Shown piece by piece: positions 20,249-28,860 of a DNA stretch of 55,499 nt (the stretch's first letter is position 1; each line of letters starts with the position of its first letter). The position numbers and the translations under genes are program-made. Source of the stretch: an uncultured Eubacteriales bacterium (GTDB taxonomy: Bacteria; Bacillota; Clostridia; Lachnospirales; Lachnospiraceae); the NCBI GenBank assembly GCA_900314845.1, contig OMWV01000003.1, positions 1-55,499 on the forward strand. Reading direction: 5' to 3'. Below the pieces are notes generated by a model. It was not told where the DNA came from. It saw only the letters and a program-made list of their open reading frames with translations, and did not search any database.

Positions 20249-20294
20249 ATATGGCCCTGATCGCATTTTGCGTCAGGTGTGAGGTGTGTTTATT

Positions 20295-21683
20295 TTACTT
20301 TTCGTCAACCTTCTCCAGGATGGTTCCCTTGCGGAAGTTCTTGCAGGAACTCATCTTCTTCATGCAGAAATAGTAGATGAGACCGGTAGGGATGGTCGCT
20401 GTGAAGAAGGAGATATCTACGTTGGCGATACCGATAGCGGCGCCGACAATCGTAGCGATGATAGCTGCCCAGTTCGTGCCCTTCTTTGTGCCCTCGTCAT
20501 CGTAGAGGTCATCGATCTGCTCCTTCGTGAACTTCCTCTTATGGAGAACATAGAAGTCCGTGATGAGAACAGAGAATATAGGTCCGAAGAAGGCTGTGTA
20601 GATCTTGCTGAAAAGGGCAAGGCCTGCAGCAGAGCTGTCGTTTGTGAGGATCCAGGGGCAGCTGCACACTGCCAGGATGCCGATGATGATAACGGCTGTC
20701 CTGTGCTTCATATGGAAAGCATCCATGAAAGCGTATGCAGGAGGTACAACGTTGCTGGCAAGGTTTGTTGTCATCTGAGCGAAGAGGATGAAGGCAAGAA
20801 CGATTACCAGGAGGTACTTGTTGCCGACCATAGCCGCGAAGGCATTGATCGGGTTTGCGATACCTGTGATCGTTGATGCCATGGCACCGATGACACCCAG
20901 AAGGACTGTTGCGGGAACCATTGAGATAAAGTATGCCATGCCGCGGGCGCCGGAACCATAGCCCCTTCTGAGCTCTCTGGAGTAGTCGCCTGCATTAAGC
21001 ATAACAGTTGTGCTGTTGCCGAAAAACGCGATGATAGCTGCAACGAAGGGCATGCCCCATGTGCCGGCCTTGCTGGCAAGCTGAGTCTGGATGATCTGGA
21101 AGTTGTCTGCATTGCCCACGCAGAGGTAGAGCAGATAGAACATGGATGCCATGATGACAACGCCGCCGATGTTCTCAACCCACTTGATACCGGAGAAGCC
21201 CTTGATGGAAAGCAGGATCTGTACGATCTGGAAGACAAAGAACCAGAGCCATACATTGTTGAAGCCGAAGAGGGCAATCGTGATCTGGTTGATCGCGGCG
21301 CCGCCCAGCCAGGACTGGTATCCGTACCAGATGATAGCCGGCAGAGCTCTGATCATTGTGGGAACGCGGTTTCCCTTTGTTCCGTAAGCACTCTTGAGCT
21401 GAACGGAATAAGGGGCGCCTGTCTCGTAGCTGAAGCGGTCATTGAAAACGATGCCGACTACCAGGATCAGGGAGCCTATTGTTACGGCGAGCAGAAGCTG
21501 CAACAGGTTCAGGCCGGCCTCCAGCTGAGCTGAGCCCTGTGCGAGCGTTCCGATGGATATACAGCCGCCCAGCCAGAGCATGAGATAGGATATCCAGTTC
21601 ATGCTTCGCTGATCGTCTGATAAGGGTCTTAAAGTGGCTGCCTGACTCTGCTCAGTCTCCTGAACGTTTTTCTCGTCACTCAT
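20295..21683 (-). CDS. NCS1-family nucleobase/allantoin:cation symporter
   Basis: A 462-residue membrane protein with about twelve hydrophobic helices and a polar N-terminus. Sequences such as IGSLILVVGIVFNDRFSYETGAPY and RALPAIIWYGYQSWLGG are typical of NCS1 carriers, which import cytosine, uracil, hydantoin or allantoin with Na+ or H+. Because it is the last gene of an operon with an allantoinase and an allantoate amidohydrolase-type enzyme, allantoin or a related ureide or hydantoin is the likely substrate. AAAGGAGAG lies before the ATG. Substrate choice within NCS1 cannot be read from sequence alone. Confidence 0.88.
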   Translation of the reverse strand: MSDEKNVQETEQSQAATLRPLSDDQRSMNWISYLMLWLGGCISIGTLAQGSAQLEAGLNLLQLLLAVTIGSLILVVGIVFNDRFSYETGAPYSVQLKSAYGTKGNRVPTMIRALPAIIWYGYQSWLGGAAINQITIALFGFNNVWLWFFVFQIVQILLSIKGFSGIKWVENIGGVVIMASMFYLLYLCVGNADNFQIIQTQLASKAGTWGMPFVAAIIAFFGNSTTVMLNAGDYSRELRRGYGSGARGMAYFISMVPATVLLGVIGAMASTITGIANPINAFAAMVGNKYLLVIVLAFILFAQMTTNLASNVVPPAYAFMDAFHMKHRTAVIIIGILAVCSCPWILTNDSSAAGLALFSKIYTAFFGPIFSVLITDFYVLHKRKFTKEQIDDLYDDEGTKKGTNWAAIIATIVGAAIGIANVDISFFTATIPTGLIYYFCMKKMSSCKNFRKGTILEKVDEK

Positions 21684-21715
21684 AATCTCTCTCCTTTTTT
21701 ATGCCGGAAATGCAA

Positions 21716-23137
21716 TTACTTCCTGTCTGTCGGGATCACATAGCTTCCGTGACCGCAGGTACTCTCGATATATTTGCCATCCTCAGCGACAACCTCGCCG
21801 CGGATCATGGTGAGAACAGGTGCTCCCTTGCCCTCACAGCCGTCGAAGCAGCTTACATGGCCCTTTGTGAAGAGCTTTGTCTGATCGACTTTCCATGCCT
21901 TCTCGGGATCCAGGATAACGATATCGCCGTCAAATCCCAGCTCAAACGCTCCCTTGCGGCCATAGAGCCTGAAAACCTTGGCAGGGTTGTAGTCCATAAC
22001 CTTCGCAATGAGGGTAGGGCTGAGCTTTCTCTGGTTTACGACCATGTCGAACATCATGGGGAGGAAGATCTGAACGGAGTTGAGGCCGCCCCATGCCTGC
22101 CAGATATCCTTTGTATTGTTATCCTTCTCCTCATCAGCTGCCGGTGAATGGTCGGAGCCGACACAGGAAAGAGTTCCGTCGAGCACATAATCCCAGAGGC
22201 CGTCAACGGCTTCCTGTGGACGGAGAGTAGGAGTACACTTTGCGGGAGCTCCCTTCTCATATACGAAATCTTCGTTGAATCCAAGATAGTGAACGCAGGT
22301 CTCAGCTGTTACGGGAAGACCTTCTGCCTGGGCATCCTTGACAAGCTGTGCTACCATGGGATGGCTGACGTGGCAGATGTGAACGCGTCCGCCTGTTATG
22401 CGGCACATATCGATCACGTTCTTTGTTGCCTCATATTCGCACCATACATCGTGAGCAGCAAGGAAATCATGGATCTTCTGCTCTCTTGTCTGATTCTTCT
22501 TTGCCTTGTATTCCTTCTCCCTCTCAAGAACAAGAGAGTAATCCTCGCAGTGGAAACCGCAGAGAGCGTCGTAAGGCTTTAAGATCTCCAGAGCCTTGCG
22601 GATATTGCCCATGGTTACGGTAGGAAAGAGAGGGCCGTTGGGGCAGGTAAAGCCCTTAAAAGCAGCGACGCCGCCCTTGTACTGGTCGACCAGATCCTTC
22701 TCATTGATATTGTTGTGAACGGAATCCGGCTTATCATCGTAATCGCCTACCAGACCGCCCCAGAGAGCAAAGTCAACATAGGAATGTCTGCTGATCTTCT
22801 CCAGCTTGCTGTCAAAAGTTACCTTATTCATAAGGGAAGGGTCGTTGTTGAGGGGCATGTCTATGAGGGTCGTGCAGCCGGCAGAGACAGCTGCGCGGGA
22901 ACCGGTCTCGAAATCTTCTCTGTACTCGAAGCCGGGCTCATTCATGTGAGCGTGGCAGTCGATGATGCCGGGGAATACATAATTTCCCTTAGCGTCAATG
23001 ACTTTCTTTGCGTCGGAATCAGCGATGGTTCCGGGAGCCGCAAATGCGGAATACTTTCCGTCTGTAATGCAGATATCAGCCTCATAGATCCTGTCGGGGC
23101 TAACGAGTTTTCCGTTCTTGATCAAAACGTCATACAT
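21716..23137 (-). CDS. allB: Allantoinase-type cyclic amidohydrolase
   Basis: A 473-residue amidohydrolase-superfamily enzyme with the metal motif IDCHAHMNEPG (His62, His64), a lysine in GVAAFKGF that could be the carbamylated ligand, histidines in HICHVSH and the catalytic-type Asp in GSDHSP. The EPG after the HxH pair is typical of allantoinases and dihydroorotases. It should open the ring of allantoin or a similar cyclic amide. AAAGGAGGATC precedes the ATG. The neighbouring permease and amidohydrolase support a ureide pathway; a dihydropyrimidinase or hydantoinase role remains possible. Confidence 0.82.
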   Translation of the reverse strand: MYDVLIKNGKLVSPDRIYEADICITDGKYSAFAAPGTIADSDAKKVIDAKGNYVFPGIIDCHAHMNEPGFEYREDFETGSRAAVSAGCTTLIDMPLNNDPSLMNKVTFDSKLEKISRHSYVDFALWGGLVGDYDDKPDSVHNNINEKDLVDQYKGGVAAFKGFTCPNGPLFPTVTMGNIRKALEILKPYDALCGFHCEDYSLVLEREKEYKAKKNQTREQKIHDFLAAHDVWCEYEATKNVIDMCRITGGRVHICHVSHPMVAQLVKDAQAEGLPVTAETCVHYLGFNEDFVYEKGAPAKCTPTLRPQEAVDGLWDYVLDGTLSCVGSDHSPAADEEKDNNTKDIWQAWGGLNSVQIFLPMMFDMVVNQRKLSPTLIAKVMDYNPAKVFRLYGRKGAFELGFDGDIVILDPEKAWKVDQTKLFTKGHVSCFDGCEGKGAPVLTMIRGEVVAEDGKYIESTCGHGSYVIPTDRK

Positions 23138-23165
23138 GGAAATGATCCTCCTTTTAGGATAAAAA

Positions 23166-23585
23166 TTACTCTTCTACAAGCTCAAATGTGATATCATGCG
23201 CGCCCTCGTAAAGGACTTCAACGCCTACCTTTGCGAGTTCGTCGAGATTATCTTCTATTGTAAGGAAATGGTTTCCTACCAGTCTGCCGACCTTGCTGAA
23301 GAAGATAGAGTGGCCGTAGGGGATCATGATCTCTGTCTCGCTGACCTTGCCTGTCTGGATGAGGATCTCTCCTCTGTTGGGATAAGAGGTCTGGTTCTCA
23401 TAGCCGACGCCTACATCAAAATTGCCCATGGGGATCCAGATGCCCTCTCCGCACCATCTAACGTGAACGGTCTTGTCCTTGTAGGGAAGCATCTTCTTGA
23501 ATGCCGCGCAAGTCTTAGGAGCCTTCTCGCTCTCAAGTCTAGCCATAAATACCTTGTCGCCGATCGTAATCTTTACTTTTTCCAT
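23166..23585 (-). CDS. DUF3830 cyclophilin-like protein
   Basis: A 139-residue beta-rich protein resembling the DUF3830 family, which has a cyclophilin-like fold. It starts with VKITIGDKVFMARLESEKAPKTCAAFKKMLPY, the typical strand-helix order with a conserved AP-T pattern. GGAGGA precedes the ATG. It lies between the M20 amidohydrolase and the allantoinase with gaps of 80 and 28 bases, so it is likely co-expressed. Members occur in amidohydrolase and hydantoin-type clusters, but no activity has been assigned to my knowledge; a substrate-binding or isomerase-like role is only a guess. Confidence 0.75.
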   Translation of the reverse strand: MEKVKITIGDKVFMARLESEKAPKTCAAFKKMLPYKDKTVHVRWCGEGIWIPMGNFDVGVGYENQTSYPNRGEILIQTGKVSETEIMIPYGHSIFFSKVGRLVGNHFLTIEDNLDELAKVGVEVLYEGAHDITFELVEE

Positions 23586-23665
23586 TTTTAAAATCCTCCG
23601 TATGATATATGATGTCTTGTTTTTTGTAATTATGTCAGCATGCAGCGGGGGTTTGCGCAGGCAGA

Positions 23666-24901
23666 TCAGTCCACTTTGCGGACCAGGTCACACAGGACTT
23701 CAACAGCCTTTGCAAAATCTTCATAGGGTGTATATTCTTCAGGGCAGTGGCTGCGCCCGTCCTTGCTGGGGACGAATATCATGACGGTATCTTTTATCTG
23801 GCCGATAGCCAGAGCGTCATGGCCTGCGCCGCTTGGCATGCGCAGGTAAGTGTAGCCGTGCTCCTTGCAGCTGTCCTCCATGATATCAAGCATAGGCGCG
23901 CTCATATCAACCGGAGTAATGACAAGCTTTGTATCAATCTCATAAGTGCCGCCGCCCTTCTTTGTCTCCTCGTCAAGGAGCCTGCGGATCTCATCGGCTA
24001 TCTTATTGATGATCTCATTTTTCTTTGAACGGATATCAACGCTGAAAGAAGCGCTCTGCGCGACAACGTTCATGCCGCCGGGAACGGAAGTAATGTAGCC
24101 GACGGTGGCGACGGTTCCCTCTTCCTCAGCCCTTGCCAGGTCAGCTATGTGGCAGATGACCTTGGAAGCCATATCTACGGCGTCCAGCCTCATGTCCATG
24201 GGGGTTGTCCCCGCGTGATCAGACCGTCCGTTTACGGTGATCATGTATCTCTGGATACCGACGATGCAGTCCACAAGTCCCAGCTCTATATGCTTCTGGT
24301 CGAGCACCGGTCCCTGCTCTATGTGGAGCTCAATGTAGCGGCCGATCCGATCCAGATCCCAGGCAGCGTTGGGAATATTCTCCGGAACAAGACCGTAGTC
24401 TGTCATCGCCTGGTAAACACTGATATTATCCTTGTCTGTAAAATGCTTGCATTCTTCGACGGTCATCTGGCCCAGCAGGCTCTTGGATCCGAAGTAGCCG
24501 GTTCCGAAGCGGCAGCCCTCTTCATCCATAAATGCCGCGATCACAAGATCACAGTCCAGATTCTCGCCTGCGTCCTTAAGTATCCTTGCGATCTCTATCC
24601 CGCAGACGATGCCTGCGATCCCATCGTAGTCTCCGCCGTTGTAGACGGAATCGTAATGGGATCCCATCAGGATGCAGGGCTTTTCCCTGTCCTTGCCGGG
24701 AAGGATTCCCAGGACGTTTCCTACACTGTCCTCATGGACCTCAAGACCTGCCTCGCGCATGACCTGCTTGAGATATTCTGCCGCGTCCCTTGTTTCCTTT
24801 GTGAAAGGCATTCGGGTACAGCCGTTTCCGGGGGTAGCGGTAAAGGCCTTGAGATTCTCAAGATCCTTTTCTATCCTGCTTGTGCTTAACTGTTTATCCA
24901 T
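23666..24901 (-). CDS. allC: M20-family amidohydrolase (allantoate amidohydrolase or N-carbamoyl amino acid hydrolase)
   Basis: A 411-residue metalloenzyme. GSHYDSVYNGGDYDG (His82, Asp93) and DEEGCRF provide the first metal ligands; ELHIEQGPVL and PSGAGHDA provide later His residues. This set is typical of the HyuC/AllC group, which removes ammonia or carbamoyl groups from linear ureides. Together with the downstream allantoinase, allantoate is the likely substrate. It is the first gene of the minus-strand operon, with CGGAGGA before the ATG. The N-carbamoyl-amino-acid alternative cannot be excluded. Confidence 0.85.
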   Translation of the reverse strand: MDKQLSTSRIEKDLENLKAFTATPGNGCTRMPFTKETRDAAEYLKQVMREAGLEVHEDSVGNVLGILPGKDREKPCILMGSHYDSVYNGGDYDGIAGIVCGIEIARILKDAGENLDCDLVIAAFMDEEGCRFGTGYFGSKSLLGQMTVEECKHFTDKDNISVYQAMTDYGLVPENIPNAAWDLDRIGRYIELHIEQGPVLDQKHIELGLVDCIVGIQRYMITVNGRSDHAGTTPMDMRLDAVDMASKVICHIADLARAEEEGTVATVGYITSVPGGMNVVAQSASFSVDIRSKKNEIINKIADEIRRLLDEETKKGGGTYEIDTKLVITPVDMSAPMLDIMEDSCKEHGYTYLRMPSGAGHDALAIGQIKDTVMIFVPSKDGRSHCPEEYTPYEDFAKAVEVLCDLVRKVD

Positions 24902-25262
24902 GTTCAGATCCTCCGTTCTTTATGGAAAGTAAGCGTGTAGTTCAGGTATTGTTTATATTGTGTACGAAAAACGTAAAACTCATCAACCAGTTTATATCTT
25001 GATAATACCACCGCATGTTAAGCCCTGCAATTAGGATTATCACTAATTTTTCAACTAAATTTTATAAATAGTGACGGGTAAAAAGCGAGGAGGTGGGCAA
25101 GTTCTATAAATAATATAAAAAGTGGTTGGTAAATTTCACAACAAATCCTTCTCTGCCCCTTGCGCAAAAACTTTATTTTACTTTCTAATAAAAATGTAAT
25201 ATATTGAATATACTGTGTTAGAAAAGGATTTTAGGGAATAGAATTGTAAATTGGGGAAGACT
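24902..25262. promoter_or_regulatory. Divergent control region between the allantoin operon and its GntR-type regulator
   Basis: This AT-rich 361-base stretch separates divergent genes and should hold both promoters. GGTTG-type half sites face each other: CATCAACCAG at 24981-24990 and AGTGGTTGGT at 25121-25130. TATACT at 25209-25214 is a possible -10 for the regulator, with no good -35. No other gene is visible. Binding by the neighbouring regulator is inferred from the arrangement only. Confidence 0.4.
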
Positions 25263-26282
25263 ATGAATACTCAGAATATGTCGAAGAATCTGCAATATAC
25301 CCGCAGAAGACTGAAGCTGTCTCAGCGCCAGTTCGTGGACAGTTTTCTTACGAGCGAGAGCGGGAGGGCTCTCTGCAGCGTGCCCAAGCTCTCGAATCTT
25401 GAGAACAAGGGCGGGAAGAATCTGGACGTTGTCTGTGATATCCTGGCCGGGAGGCTGGGGCTGAAGGGGCAGGATTTTTCCCTTGGCCAGACGGAGTTTT
25501 CCGGGAAACTTGAGGAGAAGTTAAGCCAGCCGGAGATCAGCTCTGACAGGGATCTGGACGATATCGTTCAGGAGGCGGACCGGAACAGTCAGCTCGTCGC
25601 CTTTATCCGGACTCTCAGCGATTATCTGACGGATCTATTGCTGGGAGGGAAGCTTCTTCCCGGGGACAAGATCCCTTCAGAGAGGGCGCTCAGCTCAAAG
25701 TTTCACGTGTCCAGGAGCACGGCCAGGGAGACCTTAAAGGTCCTTGATGTTCTGGGCATGATAGATATCGTTCCGGGCAAGGGTACATTTATAGCCGGAA
25801 GCAGTTCGGATTTCTTTATTACCCCTCTTTCCTGGGCTATCTATCTGACGGACAGGGAATCCGGCGATGTCTTTTTTGTCCGCCGGGCAATAGAGGAGTC
25901 CACGATAGAGATAGCCTGCGAGAAGGCAGACGAGAAGGATTTCGCGGCCATAGAGGCTGTGTTGAAAAGAGCCAGGGCGGCCATGGAGGCGCAGGATTAC
26001 CAGGCTTTTGCCGAGACAGATATAGAATTTCACATGGCCCTGGTAGCCGCTTCCCGCAATACGGTCGCTGTCAGTCTCCTGACCGTTCTGCGAAAGCTGT
26101 CCCAGTCTATCAGTCAGAGAGGTATGGCCAGCCCCCGCCAGCTCGTGGATATCTACAATGAGCATGAGAGCCTCTTTCGGGCGGTAAAGGCCAGGAATTC
26201 CTCCCTGGCCCTTCAGATCCTCAAGGATCATTTCATGCATACCCATCAGAGGTATGACTCCAATGCCTCCCGGCCGAAGTAG
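25263..26282 (+). CDS. GntR/FCD regulator with an XRE-like N-terminal extension
   Basis: A 339-residue transcription factor with three parts. Residues about 5-65 (YTRRRLKLSQRQF ... KLSNLENKG) look like an XRE/lambda-type helix-turn-helix. Residues about 132-177 (PSERALSSKFHVSRSTARETLKVL ... PGKGTFI, in pieces) are a standard GntR winged helix. Residues about 190-325 are an all-helical FCD effector domain with the HxxxxxxS-type metal or ligand pocket. The ATG at 25263 after GGGGAAG is preferred over a TTG four codons upstream. Divergent from the allantoin-type operon, it probably controls it in response to a ureide or carboxylate. Confidence 0.85.
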   Translation: MNTQNMSKNLQYTRRRLKLSQRQFVDSFLTSESGRALCSVPKLSNLENKGGKNLDVVCDILAGRLGLKGQDFSLGQTEFSGKLEEKLSQPEISSDRDLDDIVQEADRNSQLVAFIRTLSDYLTDLLLGGKLLPGDKIPSERALSSKFHVSRSTARETLKVLDVLGMIDIVPGKGTFIAGSSSDFFITPLSWAIYLTDRESGDVFFVRRAIEESTIEIACEKADEKDFAAIEAVLKRARAAMEAQDYQAFAETDIEFHMALVAASRNTVAVSLLTVLRKLSQSISQRGMASPRQLVDIYNEHESLFRAVKARNSSLALQILKDHFMHTHQRYDSNASRPK

Positions 26283-26299
26283 ATCAGTTTTCGGCCGGG
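26269..26299. terminator. Hairpin spanning the ends of two convergent genes
   Basis: CCCGGCCGAA (26269-26278) and TTCGGCCGGG (26290-26299) form a perfect 10-bp stem. The two stop codons, one base apart, lie in the loop, so each arm codes for the last residues of one gene. It probably works as a shared terminator or 3' stabiliser; no strong T run is present on either side. Confidence 0.6.
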
Positions 26300-27264
26300 T
26301 CAGAGTCTGCCTCGATCTTTGCCTTTGCCTCCCGCACGCAGCGAAAGCTTTCCGGCAGCAGGCGCAGGATGAGGCCCACGGAGCCTTCTATACCGTATAC
26401 GGCGCTGTTTATGCACAGATCGTAGCCGGAGACGTCGCCCCAACTGCGGCCGGTGTAAAATCTGTAATATTTTCTATGCCATTTGTCCTGAGCCTTTAGC
26501 TGCTTCAGGACTTTTTTTCTGTCCTTATCTCTGCCGGTCTGTAAGGCATGCCGGATCCTCTGCTCCATGGGAGCAGTGATGAATATGCTTACATGGGGGA
26601 TCCCACTGCGTGCCAGTATGGCATCTGCACAGCGGCCCATGATCACCAGGTCTTCCTTCCGGGCAAGCTCACGGATCTTCTGGCTCTGTGTGAAGAAGAG
26701 GGCATCCCTTTTTGGAAGTCCGTGATAGCGGATAAAGTCTGAACTCTTATCTTCTTTCTCCAATCGCTGGGCTTCATCCTCTTTTTCCAGGATCTCCACA
26801 TCATAGTAGTTTATCCTGAGAAGGTCAGCGAGCTGAAAGCCTATATTGCTGCCTGAGCATCCGTACGCACGGCTGATGCAGATGACCAGATGGTCGCCCG
26901 GCGCAAATCTCTTTCTGGGATCAGCTTCGTTCAGCCGGGCCAGTTTCCTATCTATGATGCCGTTCTCTCCAAAACCTGTAGGCAGTTTTTTGAGATCCTG
27001 AAGAATCTCGTTGTATTCCACCATTAAAGCCTTGTATTCGGGCTGACCTTTCAGGGATCTGGCCATATTGCCGATCAGAGCCAGATCAGAGCGCAGGGCG
27101 TGGGCATTTTTCCTCTCCTGCATGAGAGTCAGCATCTCATGGATGCAGTCATCACGGTTTCCGTAGAAGACATGGCCCATAGAGGACCCGAGCGCCTTGT
27201 ATACCTTCGCGTCCAGGTCGTAGATACGGCCCGCCAATTCTTTGAGATCAATTTTACTATCCAC
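26284..27264 (-). CDS. Cytidylate kinase-like protein with N-terminal extension
   Basis: A 326-residue protein. Residues about 1-120 form a helical N-terminal extension that I do not recognise. Residues about 125-320 look like the cytidylate-kinase-like family, with ISRAYGCSGSNIG in place of the usual P-loop-like ISRxxGSGG, followed by DLVIMGRCADAIL and the VSIFITAP strand. Members are predicted P-loop NTP kinases of unknown substrate. The start is GTG at 27264 with AGGGAG upstream. It lies 14 bases after the antiporter gene on the same strand. The Cys-Ser in the loop is a small departure from the family. Confidence 0.75.
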   Translation of the reverse strand: MDSKIDLKELAGRIYDLDAKVYKALGSSMGHVFYGNRDDCIHEMLTLMQERKNAHALRSDLALIGNMARSLKGQPEYKALMVEYNEILQDLKKLPTGFGENGIIDRKLARLNEADPRKRFAPGDHLVICISRAYGCSGSNIGFQLADLLRINYYDVEILEKEDEAQRLEKEDKSSDFIRYHGLPKRDALFFTQSQKIRELARKEDLVIMGRCADAILARSGIPHVSIFITAPMEQRIRHALQTGRDKDRKKVLKQLKAQDKWHRKYYRFYTGRSWGDVSGYDLCINSAVYGIEGSVGLILRLLPESFRCVREAKAKIEADSDPAEN

Positions 27265-27278
27265 AGATCACATCTCCC

Positions 27279-28634
27279 TTACAGAAAGAAAATGAGCATA
27301 TCTATCACAAATACCGGGATTAGGCAGCAGGCTGACCACTTCATGTAGCGGAAGAAGGACGGCATGCGGATGCCGTTTTCATCCGATATAGACTTGACCA
27401 TGAAGTTGGGGGCATTTCCTATATAAGTGTTGGCTCCCATGAATACGGCGCCGCAGGATATCGCCATCAGCATTTTTACAGGGATAAGGCCAAGACCGGT
27501 CGCTATCCCTTTAGAGAATTTCATGGCCCCTGCCGCTGTCATGAATACCAGGTAAGTCGGTGTATTGTCGAGAAAACTTGACAGGGCTCCTGCCGCCCAG
27601 AACATCTGGAAGGGTTTTGACAGGCCGAGACTGGCTCCTTTAGCTTCCAGGATAAGGAGAGCCGGCTGCATGGTGATAAATATGCCGATAAACAGCACGG
27701 CGACTTCCTGGATAGCTCCCCATGTGAAATGGTTCTTTCTGCGGATAGAGGCATCTGTAGTTTTAAAGGAGAGAAATGCCGAGAGCAGGATCAGAAGCAT
27801 CTCTATGATGGAGGGAAAGGTCAGGGTGACGCCGCCGGCCAGATGGATTCCCAGGGTGCTGCCCGCTGCGTCTTGAAAAGCTGCCATCTTGGGCAGGCTG
27901 CCGCTTAAGACGACTGCGGTCACGATGAGGGCGATGAACAGGATATTGTGGATCCCCTCCACACGGACCATGCGGCCGGGTTTTGACAGGTCAGGATGGG
28001 CGCCTCTGGCAATGTCCCTGCTGTATCTTGATTTGTCAATATGGTAAAAAGCAAAGAGCAGGATGGCCATATTGACGATGAGCACGGGGAAGAGGTGAAG
28101 ACTCCAGAAGAAGGGTACTCCTCTGGAAAATCCCATGAGAAGCGGAGGGTCGCCGATCGGTGTCAGACAGCCGCCGATGTTGGATATGAGAAATATGAAG
28201 AAAATCATGATATGGGCTCTGTTTTTTCTCCATTTGTTCATACGGATCATAGGCCGGACAAGAAGCATACTGGAACCGGTCGTCCCTATGCAGCTGGAGA
28301 GGAGAGTTCCTATGGCCAGAAATATGGTGTTCAGCTTCGGGGATCCTGCCAGGTCGCCGTCAAGGGTAATATTTCCTGCCACGCAGAAGAGGCCGAACAG
28401 GAGGATGATGAAAGGCAGATAGTCGCTTATGATACAGCCCGCGAATGTTTGGGCAGAGGTCTTTGCGCCGAAATGGAAGGCGAAAGGCACAAGAGAAAGA
28501 AGGCTCCAGAAAAGAACGGCCCAGGCTTTGTTCTTATCCCACCAGGCAGGCCGGATCAGAGGGAAAAGGGCGATACAGAGCAAGAGTCCCGCGAATGGAA
28601 TGACCATCCACATGGGTACATTAAGAGTTTCCAT
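27279..28634 (-). CDS. Sodium:proton antiporter-type membrane carrier (NhaD/ArsB-like)
   Basis: A 451-residue membrane protein with about twelve hydrophobic helices. The sequences SSCIGTTGSSMLLVRP, SNIGGCLTPIGDPPLLMG and FLDNTPTYLVF are hallmark re-entrant loops of the ion transporter superfamily that includes NhaD antiporters and ArsB. The segment IGDPPLL favours the NhaD type. The start at 28634 is chosen because AAGGTGAT lies before it; an ATG seven codons upstream (28655) has no ribosome site. A Na+/H+ exchanger would suit the predicted Na+ V-ATPase at the start of the window, but the ion is not proven. Confidence 0.82.
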   Translation of the reverse strand: METLNVPMWMVIPFAGLLLCIALFPLIRPAWWDKNKAWAVLFWSLLSLVPFAFHFGAKTSAQTFAGCIISDYLPFIILLFGLFCVAGNITLDGDLAGSPKLNTIFLAIGTLLSSCIGTTGSSMLLVRPMIRMNKWRKNRAHIMIFFIFLISNIGGCLTPIGDPPLLMGFSRGVPFFWSLHLFPVLIVNMAILLFAFYHIDKSRYSRDIARGAHPDLSKPGRMVRVEGIHNILFIALIVTAVVLSGSLPKMAAFQDAAGSTLGIHLAGGVTLTFPSIIEMLLILLSAFLSFKTTDASIRRKNHFTWGAIQEVAVLFIGIFITMQPALLILEAKGASLGLSKPFQMFWAAGALSSFLDNTPTYLVFMTAAGAMKFSKGIATGLGLIPVKMLMAISCGAVFMGANTYIGNAPNFMVKSISDENGIRMPSFFRYMKWSACCLIPVFVIDMLIFFL

Positions 28635-28655
28635 TATTATCACCTTCGGCACCAT

Positions 28656-28860
28656 ATCATACTCTTTTTTTTCGAAAAGTAAAGGGAAAAGGATCCCTTA
28701 TAGCCGGATATAAGAAAAAATGATAGCTATTTCCATTGAAAAATCCTGTCATTCAGTGTAATGTATTTGCTAAAGGGTTAATATCATACTAATTTAATAT
28801 GAATTATTGGTATTTAAGCTCACGGATTTCGCTTTGGCAGAAGAGGGAAGGGCAGCAGAG
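28656..28860. other. AT-rich divergent intergenic region
   Basis: This gap separates the antiporter gene (minus) and the LysR gene (plus) and must hold their promoters. It is rich in A and T, with a TTAATATCATACTAATTTAATA segment split around 28779-28801 that offers several weak -10 boxes and a possible LysR-type T-N11-A dyad. No clear promoter pair can be assigned. Confidence 0.3.
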
